A DNA stretch of 6,451 bases. Origin: Minisyncoccota bacterium. GTDB lineage: Bacteria; Patescibacteriota; Minisyncoccia; Minisyncoccales; PEYH01. This document shows positions 1 through 5,022 of this stretch, in pieces. The stretch lies in assembly GCA_028713795.1 (NCBI GenBank), contig JAQTNP010000030.1, positions 1-6,451 of the forward strand. Reading direction: 5' to 3'. The stretch's first letter is position 1. Each line of letters starts with the position of its first letter. A program made the position numbers and the translations under genes. The notes beneath the pieces were generated by a model. The model was not told the origin of the DNA and ran no database searches. It saw only the letters and a list, made by a program, of their open reading frames with translations.

Positions 1-693
1 CTTGAATTAAAGAAAGCTAAAGATGCGACAGAATGCGTTTTTATCGTAAAAAGGGCAGTTAATGAAGCTTTAAAACTTTTAGAAGAAAGCAAAAAAAAGA
101 TTTCCAGGCATGGGATGGATTTGGTAAAGAACAATGATCATATTTTCACCCATTGCCATTCTTCTAATGTAGAAGACATTTTAATAAAAGCAAAGAAATC
201 TGGAAAGAAATTTATTGTTTTTAATACAGAGACAAGGCCATTATTCCAAGGACACATTACTGCAAAGAATCTTTTAAAGGCAGGGATAAATGTCACTATG
301 GTTACAGATGTTTCTGCGGGATTTTTCATTTCTAGATTTTCTGACAGGGGAATGATGATGGATAAATTGATAATAGGATGCGACGCTATTCTTTTAGACG
401 GTTCTTGTGTGAACAAGATTGGAAGCTTTGTGACTGCTTTGGCTGCTCGAAATGAAAAAGAAAAAGTATATATCGCCGGATCTTTGCTTAAATTCCACTC
501 AAAGAATTGGATTAAGATTGAAAAAAGGCCGGCTAAAGAGATATGGTCCGGAGCCCCGAAAAACTTAAAGATGATTAATCTTGCTTTTGATATCATCCCT
601 GCAGAATATATTGATGGGATAATTTGTGAGGCTGGGATAATTAAACCAAGCCAAGCAGCTAGAAAGGCAAGAGAAATATATCCATGGCTGTAA
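1..693 (+). CDS. Ribose-1,5-bisphosphate isomerase, 5'-truncated by window edge
   Basis: The enzyme converts ribose 1,5-bisphosphate to ribulose 1,5-bisphosphate, the substrate of the RuBisCO encoded next; it is a cytosolic member of the eIF2B/MtnA-like isomerase fold. The frame is open from base 1, so 230 C-terminal residues are visible. Compared from memory with the Thermococcus kodakarensis enzyme (about 322 residues), roughly 80 N-terminal residues lie upstream. Visible motifs, numbered from the window edge, are THCHS with the likely catalytic Cys52, TETRPLFQGHITAK (76-89), IGCDAI with the likely catalytic Asp128, DGSCVNKIGS (133-142), and an AFDIIPAEYID tail motif (195-205). The ATG at 115 lies inside the conserved body and is not the start. 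The stop overlaps the RuBisCO start by 10 nt, implying cotranscription and probable translational coupling. About seven extra residues seem to precede GCD. Family call is strong; AMP-pathway role is supported by both neighbours. Confidence 0.92.
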   Translation, partial: LELKKAKDATECVFIVKRAVNEALKLLEESKKKISRHGMDLVKNNDHIFTHCHSSNVEDILIKAKKSGKKFIVFNTETRPLFQGHITAKNLLKAGINVTMVTDVSAGFFISRFSDRGMMMDKLIIGCDAILLDGSCVNKIGSFVTALAARNEKEKVYIAGSLLKFHSKNWIKIEKRPAKEIWSGAPKNLKMINLAFDIIPAEYIDGIICEAGIIKPSQAARKAREIYPWL

Positions 694-1907
694 ATTCGTA
701 TTTAAAATTAGGGCAGAAGCCGGATAAGACAGATATAGTATCTGTTTTAAAAATAGTTCCCGCAAAAGGAATTATCCTAAAGGAATGCGTTCAAGAAATT
801 GCCGGAGAGTCTTCTGTTGGTACTTGGACAGAGATAAAAACGCTGGATAAAAAGACATTTGATAAGTTGGCTGCTAAAGTCATATATATTAATGAAAAGA
901 CGGGGATAGTAAAGATTGCCTATCCTATCAAACTGTTTGAAAAAGGGAATATATCCCAGCTATGGTCTACCATAGCTGGAAATATCTTTTCAATGAAAAA
1001 GATCAAGGATTTAAAGATTTTGGATATTACATTTCCTGATGTATATGTTAATTCATATCTTGGCCCTCAATTTGGGATAGAAGGAGTAAGAAAGGCATAT
1101 GGGATCAAAAACAGGCCGATTGTCGGCTGCATAATCAAACCAAAAGTCGGCTTATCTGCGAAAGAAACAGGAAAATTAGCATATGATGTTTTTGTAAATG
1201 GCGCTGATTTTATCAAAGATGATGAGACCCTGACTGATATGGAATTCTGTCCGTTTGAGGATAGAATCAGGGAGATAGTAAAGGCGACTAAGAAGGCGGA
1301 AAAAATTACAGGAAAAAAGAAAATCTTTGCTTTCAATATTTCAGCTCCCACAGATGAGATGAAAAAAAGAGCAAGATTTGTCAAGAAAACAGGGGGCAAA
1401 TGCATAATGATAGATGTATTTACTTGCGGATTGTCTGCAGTACAGGATATCCGAAGCGATAGGTATGGTTTGATAATCCATGGGCATAGGGCAGGGCATT
1501 CCGCATTCACTGATGATGTATCAATGCTGGCATATTCCAAATTCTGCAGATTGGCTGGAATAGATGAATTGCATACTGGAACTGTGGTTGGGAAAATGGA
1601 AGGGACTAAAAAAGAAGTAATTGAGATAAATAAGTTTCTAACTGGAAGGTGGGGAAAAATTAAGCCAGTGATGCCTGTGGCTTCAGGAGGTTTGCATCCC
1701 GGGCTATCTTTTCAATTAGTGAAGATCTTGGGAAAGAATCTCATTGTCAATTTCGGAGGAGGCATACATGGACATCCAGATGGCTCAGGTGCTGGAGCTA
1801 AAGCAGCCTTGCAATCAATTGAAGCTGCCAGCAAAGGGATTTCTTTAAATACATATGCTAGAAAGCATGAAGAATTAAAAAAAGCATTAAAACATTTCAA
1901 AAAATGA
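684..1907 (+). CDS. rbcL: Ribulose-1,5-bisphosphate carboxylase, form III (compact)
   Basis: It carboxylates ribulose 1,5-bisphosphate to two 3-phosphoglycerates, here as the last step of AMP salvage rather than a Calvin cycle, since no phosphoribulokinase is seen. At 407 residues it is shorter than typical form III enzymes (about 420-445). All active-site positions I can map from the spinach enzyme are present: ESSVGTWT (Glu42, Thr47), GNIF (Asn100), KPKVG (Lys152, Lys154), the KDDE carbamylation and Mg site (Lys178, Asp180, Glu181), HGHR (His268, Arg269), His297, loop-6 Lys304 in GTVVGKMEG, SGG (334-336) and FGGG (357-360). It should therefore be catalytic, not a form IV RuBisCO-like protein. 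The residues after loop 6 and before PVASGG are shortened, and HRAGHSAFT replaces the usual HRAMHA. The ATG at 684 overlaps the isomerase gene; the stop overlaps the next start as ATGA. Form III subtype cannot be fixed by eye. Confidence 0.96.
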   Translation: MAVNSYLKLGQKPDKTDIVSVLKIVPAKGIILKECVQEIAGESSVGTWTEIKTLDKKTFDKLAAKVIYINEKTGIVKIAYPIKLFEKGNISQLWSTIAGNIFSMKKIKDLKILDITFPDVYVNSYLGPQFGIEGVRKAYGIKNRPIVGCIIKPKVGLSAKETGKLAYDVFVNGADFIKDDETLTDMEFCPFEDRIREIVKATKKAEKITGKKKIFAFNISAPTDEMKKRARFVKKTGGKCIMIDVFTCGLSAVQDIRSDRYGLIIHGHRAGHSAFTDDVSMLAYSKFCRLAGIDELHTGTVVGKMEGTKKEVIEINKFLTGRWGKIKPVMPVASGGLHPGLSFQLVKILGKNLIVNFGGGIHGHPDGSGAGAKAALQSIEAASKGISLNTYARKHEELKKALKHFKK

Positions 1908-3412
1908 AAAACGGAAATTTTTTCTTGAAGATAAAATTTGTAGATATATCTGCCAGAGTAGCCACGGGAGTTGTTTTAATCAACCAAAAGGATTGCGAGA
2001 AATACGGAATAAAGCCGGGAAGCAATCTGGCAATGCATATCAAGAGCCAGACAATTACTGTCCATGTTGATATTACAGATACGTTGATCAAAGAAGGTGA
2101 GGTTGGTATTTTCAAAGATTTGGGAACAAGATATCAAATAAAAAAAGGAGAAACGATAGAATTTTCATTAACAGGAATTGGAAAGCCTAAATCGCTGGAA
2201 GCGATACAAAAGAATATGCTGGGCCATGACCTTTCATATGAAGAGATGAAGTCCATTGTCTCAGATATAGTTTCCAGAAAATTGAATGATGTATTGATAG
2301 CATTCTTTGTATCTTCTTCATTTTTAGGACAATTTACTCCAAAAGAATTGTTTTACCTTACCAAGGCAATGGTAGAGACAGGGAAAAGAATATCTTTTCC
2401 CGGAATAGTAGTAGACAAGCATTCGATCGGGGGTCTGTGCGGAAATGAAACAACTCCTGTCATTGTTCCAATCGTAGCAAGTTTTGGAGTATATATGCCC
2501 AAAACCTGCTCTAGAGCTGTAACTTCTGCTTCCGGAACAGCGGATACTTTCGAAGTTTTGGCTCCAGTATCTTTTACTGATGAGGAGTTGAAGAAGATAG
2601 TAATGAAAACAAAAGGCTGTATTATCTGGGGAACCGGAGACATTACCCCTTCTGATGCCATAATTCTTGATGTGGCATCCCAGCTTTTAATTGAATCATT
2701 TCCAAAAATGGTAGCCAGCATTATTGCCAAGAAAGTTGCTTTGGGCGTGAAATATCTTGTAATTGATATTCCTGTAAATAAATCAGCTAAGATTAAAAAT
2801 ATTGCTGATGGCAAGAAACTGGAAAAAGTATTTCTGGATGTTACTAGGCAGTTTGGAATAAAGACAATCGTATCTTTAAATACTGTTACCGGCCCTATCG
2901 GAAGAGGAATAGGGGCGGCCTTGCAGATACGAGACGATCTAAAGGTTTTAGAACAGCAGCCAGATAGGCCAATGGATTTAGAAAAAAGAGCTGTTGAGTT
3001 GTCTGGAATAATTCTGGAAATGTCTGGGGCAGTAGATAAGGGAAAAGGCAGGAAAGCAGCTTTAGAAACTTTGACTTCTGGCAGGGCTTTGATGAAAATG
3101 AAGGCAATCATTGCAGCTCAGGGAGGAAATCCTGAAATTACTTCAAAAGACATCAAATTAGGAAAAAAGAGATATGAAGTCAAGTCTAATATTTCTGGGA
3201 CAATTAAAGCAATAGACAGCATTAATCTGTCAGAGATATCCAGAATTCTTGGATCGCCGTTTATCAAATCAGCAGGAATATATTTTGAAAAGAAGATGGG
3301 AGACAAGGTTAATAAGGGGGACATTCTTTGTTCCTTCTATTCCACTACTGATTTCAGGATAGAGCTTGCATTAAAAACATTAAAAGAAAAACCAATATTT
3401 GAATTTAATTAA
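1904..3412 (+). CDS. deoA: AMP phosphorylase (thymidine-phosphorylase family)
   Basis: It phosphorolyses AMP (and often CMP and UMP) to the free base plus ribose 1,5-bisphosphate, feeding the isomerase and RuBisCO encoded upstream. The 502-residue length is normal for archaeal-type AMP phosphorylases and longer than thymidine phosphorylase (about 440). Residues 1-90 form the extra N-terminal domain typical of this subgroup. The core then shows the phosphate-binding DKHSIGG (171-177), GNETTPVIVPIVA (180-192), the signature SRAVTSASGTADTFEVLAP (203-221), GCIIWG (238-243) and GPIGRGIG (330-337). The C-terminal barrel-like domain (about 424-502) carries SAGIYFEKKMGDKVNKGDIL (456-475), shared across pyrimidine nucleoside phosphorylases. 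The start codon overlaps the RuBisCO stop by 4 nt, as in translationally coupled genes. I see no clear Shine-Dalgarno sequence. Specificity for nucleoside monophosphates is inferred from the N-terminal domain and the neighbours. Confidence 0.95.
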   Translation: MKNGNFFLKIKFVDISARVATGVVLINQKDCEKYGIKPGSNLAMHIKSQTITVHVDITDTLIKEGEVGIFKDLGTRYQIKKGETIEFSLTGIGKPKSLEAIQKNMLGHDLSYEEMKSIVSDIVSRKLNDVLIAFFVSSSFLGQFTPKELFYLTKAMVETGKRISFPGIVVDKHSIGGLCGNETTPVIVPIVASFGVYMPKTCSRAVTSASGTADTFEVLAPVSFTDEELKKIVMKTKGCIIWGTGDITPSDAIILDVASQLLIESFPKMVASIIAKKVALGVKYLVIDIPVNKSAKIKNIADGKKLEKVFLDVTRQFGIKTIVSLNTVTGPIGRGIGAALQIRDDLKVLEQQPDRPMDLEKRAVELSGIILEMSGAVDKGKGRKAALETLTSGRALMKMKAIIAAQGGNPEITSKDIKLGKKRYEVKSNISGTIKAIDSINLSEISRILGSPFIKSAGIYFEKKMGDKVNKGDILCSFYSTTDFRIELALKTLKEKPIFEFN

Positions 3413-3416
3413 AAAT

Positions 3417-3662
3417 ATGTTTGATAAATTGAAACAACTGGCTCAGTTAAAAGAAATGGAGTCCAAAATGAAAGAAGAAAGGATTGTCGTGGAGAATAAT
3501 GGGGTAAAGATTATTATAAATGGTAAGCTGGAAGTAGAAGAAATTGCATTAAATCCCCAATTGGGATTAGAAGAACAGCAAAGGATTATAAAAGATTGCT
3601 TTAATGAAGCAGTCAGGAAAATACAGATGTCTATGGCCCAGAAATTCTCTGGATTGTTTTAA
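3417..3662 (+). CDS. ybaB: YbaB/EbfC-family nucleoid-associated protein
   Basis: YbaB/EbfC proteins are small dimeric DNA-binding proteins that associate with the bacterial nucleoid. This 81-residue copy fits the pattern: an N-terminal helix (MFDKLKQLAQLKEMESKMKE), a short beta segment VVENNGVKIIINGKLEVEEI, then a helix with FNEAVRKIQMSMAQKF. It is somewhat shorter than E. coli YbaB (109 residues), lacking much of the flexible tail. I chose the ATG at 3417 because family members begin M-F-x-K; a TTG at 3399 would overlap the preceding gene and add six unrelated residues. It starts 4 nt after the AMP phosphorylase stop, so it is probably the last gene of that operon. The usual partners dnaX and recR are not here. 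The family is essentially bacterial, which makes this gene the best lineage marker in the window. Confidence 0.85.
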   Translation: MFDKLKQLAQLKEMESKMKEERIVVENNGVKIIINGKLEVEEIALNPQLGLEEQQRIIKDCFNEAVRKIQMSMAQKFSGLF

Positions 3663-3672
3663 TCTTGACTTG

Positions 3673-3687
3673 AGCTCTGGCAGAGCT
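3673..3687 (+). terminator. Short hairpin after the AMP operon, possible weak terminator
   Basis: AGCTCT and AGAGCT form a perfect 6-bp stem around a GGC loop, starting 11 bases after the ybaB stop. The following ATTATTAAAAT is T-poor, so as an intrinsic terminator it is weak. It also lies within the proposed promoter of the next small gene, where it could act as an operator or simply be fortuitous. The stem itself is seen directly; its role is inference. Confidence 0.35.
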
Positions 3688-3707
3688 ATTATTAAAATAT
3701 AATTAAT
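3688..3707 (+). repeat. 20-bp direct repeat, copy 1 (promoter-like)
   Basis: ATTATTAAAATATAATTAAT occurs here and again, without a mismatch, at 3868-3887, exactly 180 bases downstream. Both copies contain a TATAAT and both sit just ahead of a tiny reading frame whose product contains GGLKGD. This copy is 12 bases from its ATG. A duplication of a promoter plus peptide-gene cassette is the simplest explanation. Confidence 0.85.
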
Positions 3708-3719
3708 ATATACAAAAAT

Positions 3720-3866
3720 ATGTGCGGAGATTTACAATGCAGAGGAGATGTATCTTGGTTAAAAGGCCCGGAAGATGGAGGAGGGCTTAGATTAGAGATA
3801 GATAATTCCGAGTTTCATGGCGGACTCGGAACAGGCGGTCTAAAAGGAGATGACGGTGGAGTTTAA
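3720..3866 (+). CDS. Small Gly/Asp-rich peptide of unknown function, 48 residues
   Basis: I do not recognise this peptide. The frame runs from ATG to TAA with product MCGDLQCRGDVSWLKG followed by a Gly-rich half ending GTGGLKGDDGGV. It has about one third glycine, many aspartates and two cysteines (2 and 7), with no signal peptide or membrane segment. Its C-terminal GGLKGD and an internal WLKGPED are related to repeats in the next small frame. GGAGAT (Gly-Asp) recurs at 3726, 3744 and 3846. Support for a real gene comes from the promoter-like block upstream, the duplicated start region (13 bases shared with 4062-4074) and the peptide similarity to the next frame. Against it stand the short length, absence of a Shine-Dalgarno and lack of any known homologue. 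A peptide of a local tandem family, possibly a modified-peptide precursor, is conceivable; no maturation enzyme is visible. Confidence 0.5.
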   Translation: MCGDLQCRGDVSWLKGPEDGGGLRLEIDNSEFHGGLGTGGLKGDDGGV

Positions 3867-4024
3867 CATTATTAAAATATAATTAATTAAAAATATGAAA
3901 ACATATCCATTGGGAGGATTAAAAGGAGACCAAGGTATTTAGGGGTGATGACAGCGGAGGCCTCAAGGAAGGAGATTGCGTTGGGGGATTAAAGGAGGGA
4001 GATCGGGGATGTCTCAAGGGAGAG
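3834..4024 (+). repeat. Degenerate GG-L-K-(E)-G-D coding repeats, five units
   Basis: Five units of about 18-21 bases encode variants of the same peptide motif: GGLKGD (3834-3851), GGLKGD (3913-3930), GGLKEGD (3956-3976), GGLKEGD (3983-4003) and a degenerate GCLKGE (4007-4024). Codons differ between units (CTA, TTA and CTC for Leu; AAA and AAG for Lys), so the peptide is conserved more than the DNA, which argues for selection on the protein. The units fall in three reading frames: the first belongs to the 48-residue gene, the second to the frame opened at 3895, and the last three to the frame shifted by +1. Confidence 0.7.
3868..3887 (+). repeat. 20-bp direct repeat, copy 2 (promoter-like)
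   Basis: This is the exact second copy of the 20-mer at 3688-3707. It starts 2 bases after the stop of the 48-residue peptide gene and ends 7 bases before the ATG at 3895. It contains TAAAAT (3873-3878) and TATAAT (3878-3883). No -35 match is seen at the correct distance, unlike copy 1. It may be an extended -10 style promoter or only a conserved leader. Confidence 0.85.
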
Positions 4025-4036
4025 ATCAGTGCTTAA
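3895..4036 (+). pseudogene. Second Gly-rich repeat peptide, apparently frame-disrupted
   Basis: The ATG at 3895 opens MKTYPLGGLKGDQGI and stops at TAG 3940-3942. In the +1 frame the same motif continues without a start codon: RGDDSGGLKEGDCVGGLKEG and then DRGCLKGEISA, with a stop at 4034-4036. Skipping one base near 3940 joins them into 46 residues, close to the 48 of the upstream peptide. The joined product also gains an RGDxS...LK segment matching RGDVSWLKG of that peptide. This strongly suggests one ancestral gene now split by a single-base indel, or an assembly error. A programmed +1 shift at GGT ATT TAG is a less likely alternative, although AAGG lies just upstream of the stop. Function is unknown. 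If only the first part is made, the product is a 15-residue peptide. Confidence 0.5.
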
Positions 4037-4061
4037 TTATATACAATTAAACAAATAAATT

Positions 4062-4085
4062 ATGTGCGGAGATTCAGTAATGTAA
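4062..4085 (+). other. Seven-codon start remnant or leader peptide (MCGDSVM)
   Basis: ATGTGCGGAGATT at 4062-4074 is identical to the first 13 bases of the 48-residue peptide gene. After MCGD the frame gives SVM and stops at 4083-4085. An AT-rich stretch with TATACA/TACAAT (4040-4047) precedes it, again resembling the block before 3720. It ends 11 bases before the A-tract of an intrinsic terminator. It is either the stump of a third cassette cut short by deletion or a minimal leader peptide. Seven codons cannot by themselves establish a gene. Confidence 0.35.
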
Positions 4086-4096
4086 TAATTCTCAAC

Positions 4097-4126
4097 AAAA
4101 AAGCGCTCAGGCGCTCTTTTTGTTTT
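4097..4126 (+). terminator. Intrinsic (rho-independent) terminator
   Basis: AGCGC (4102-4106), loop TCAG and GCGCT (4111-4115) form a perfect GC-rich stem. It is flanked by an A-run (4097-4102) and followed by CTTTTTGTTTTG, so the stem can extend through A-T pairs across one mismatch. It ends the small-peptide region and insulates the next gene. The A-run would give a U-tail on the other strand too, so it may work in both directions. This is a bacterial-style signal. Confidence 0.85.
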
Positions 4127-4153
4127 GCCTTTAAAAGGATTTTAAGTTAAAAT
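4125..4153 (+). promoter_or_regulatory. Candidate sigma70-like promoter, leaderless start
   Basis: TTGCCT (4125-4130) and TAAAAT (4148-4153) are separated by exactly 17 bases. The ATG of the nuclease gene begins 7 bases after the -10 box, where transcription would be expected to start, so the mRNA is probably leaderless. AAAAGGA (4133-4139) is too far from the ATG, at about 21 bases, to be a ribosome binding site. Confidence 0.5.
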
Positions 4154-4160
4154 TGAGAAT

Positions 4161-5021
4161 ATGAGCAAATTATATGTAACCAATTCAAGGGGGGAGCTAG
4201 AGCCCTTTTCTTTCAGAAAAGTATGGTCTAGCGCCAGAAGAGCTGGCGCTCCCAGTAAAGTGGCTACGCAGATAGCTTTGACTATACAAAACGAAGCTAC
4301 TAATGGAATAAAGACAGGGGAGATTTTCAGAAAAGTAAAGGAAATGCTTATTGGATATGACTATACTTCTGCCTTGCGTTTTAACTTAAAAGAAGCGATA
4401 AAAAAACTTGGGCCCAGCGGATTTCCTTTTGAGAAATTTATGGCTGAAGTGTTTTATAATCTTGGATATCATACTTCTTTAAATCAGCAGATAAGGGGAA
4501 AATGCGTGAGCCATGAGATTGATTTTATAGCAGAAAATGATTCTGAAATTATTATTGCTGAATGCAAATACAGGATATCCAGCGGAGAAAGAGTGGATGT
4601 GAAAAATTGTTTATCCAACTATGCTAAATTCCTAGATTTAAAAGAGGGATATTTTAAGAATTCTAAAAAGCCATTAAGCATGTTTTTAATCACTAATGCC
4701 AAATTTACCAATCAGGCGATAAAATACGGAAAGTGCGTGGGACTGGAGCTGTTGGGGTGGAGGTATCCTGCTGACGGAGGGATAGAGACAATGGTAGAAT
4801 CGCAGGATTTATATCCTGTTACAATTCTTCCTTCTTTTAAAGGAATTCTAACCAATATGCTGTCATCTCATGGGACAATGCTGGTAAAAGATATATTGAA
4901 TGTCAATGTAGATAAATTGGCAAAACACGTAGATGTTCCTAAAAGCAAATTGCTTCCTCTAATTGATGAAGCAAAGATATTAATGGAACAGAACGGAAAA
5001 AAGAAAATTAAATTAGGATAA
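4161..5021 (+). CDS. ATP-cone domain fused to PD-(D/E)XK (Mrr-like) endonuclease
   Basis: The protein has 286 residues. Residues 1-85 match the ATP-cone, the nucleotide-sensing module of ribonucleotide reductases and NrdR: V-T-N-S-R-G-E-L-E-P-F-S-F-R-K-V near the start and a closing helical part to about 82. After a LGPSGFPFE linker comes an Mrr/restriction-endonuclease fold: EKFMAEVFYNLGYHT (91-105), HEIDFIA with Asp121, and IIAECKYR with Glu134 and Lys136, giving a complete D...ExK metal site. The C-terminal 60 residues look helical (SSHGTMLVKDILNVNVDKLA, then a second amphipathic helix), possibly a helix-hairpin-helix or other DNA-binding part. A nucleotide-regulated DNA nuclease is the natural reading; no methyltransferase is nearby, so a classical restriction pair is unlikely. 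It has its own promoter and terminator upstream, and its stop is one base from the next gene. Domain calls are solid; biological role is unknown. Confidence 0.85.
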   Translation: MSKLYVTNSRGELEPFSFRKVWSSARRAGAPSKVATQIALTIQNEATNGIKTGEIFRKVKEMLIGYDYTSALRFNLKEAIKKLGPSGFPFEKFMAEVFYNLGYHTSLNQQIRGKCVSHEIDFIAENDSEIIIAECKYRISSGERVDVKNCLSNYAKFLDLKEGYFKNSKKPLSMFLITNAKFTNQAIKYGKCVGLELLGWRYPADGGIETMVESQDLYPVTILPSFKGILTNMLSSHGTMLVKDILNVNVDKLAKHVDVPKSKLLPLIDEAKILMEQNGKKKIKLG

Positions 5022-5022
5022 A

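Larger units (their letters stand above)
3670..3714 (+). promoter_or_regulatory. Candidate promoter for the 48-residue peptide gene
   Basis: TTGAGC (3670-3675) is followed after 17 bases by TAAAAT (3693-3698), and a perfect TATAAT overlaps at 3698-3703. A further TATACA sits at 3709-3714. The peptide ATG at 3720 follows directly, so the leader would be very short or absent, and I see no Shine-Dalgarno sequence. The AT content makes chance -10 matches likely, but the duplication of this block at 3868 supports function. Confidence 0.45.

Noticed and set aside
115..693. ATG at 115 as the start of the isomerase gene
   Set aside because: The frame is open to base 1 and the residues before 115 continue the family's helical region; starting at 115 would give a protein lacking over a third of its length.
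1904..1930. UGA recoded as glycine, as in some CPR lineages
   Set aside because: The RuBisCO frame ends naturally at TGA 1905-1907 at the expected length; reading through adds an unrelated tail that meets another TGA within a few codons, and no gene here has an internal TGA.
2353..3111. Long minus-strand frame opposite AMP phosphorylase
   Set aside because: It lies wholly within a gene with unmistakable family motifs and its translation resembles no protein; the same applies to minus-strand frames at 138-596, 1067-1540 and 5651-6049.
3399..3416. TTG at 3399 as the ybaB start
   Set aside because: It overlaps the AMP phosphorylase end and adds MNLIKN, unlike the family's M-F-x-K beginning; ATG 3417 fits better.
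3720..3866. RTX-type calcium-binding repeat in the small peptide
   Set aside because: GGLKGDDGG only loosely resembles GGxGxDxxx; spacing and the aliphatic position do not repeat as in RTX domains.
3945..3992. GTG/ATG frame in the third reading frame across the repeats
   Set aside because: It gives only a 14-15 residue peptide with no resemblance to the repeat motif and looks like a shadow of the Gly-rich frame.
3834..4024. CRISPR array or non-coding tandem repeat
   Set aside because: Unit spacing is irregular, units are under 22 bases and poorly conserved as DNA, and the similarity is clearer at the peptide level.
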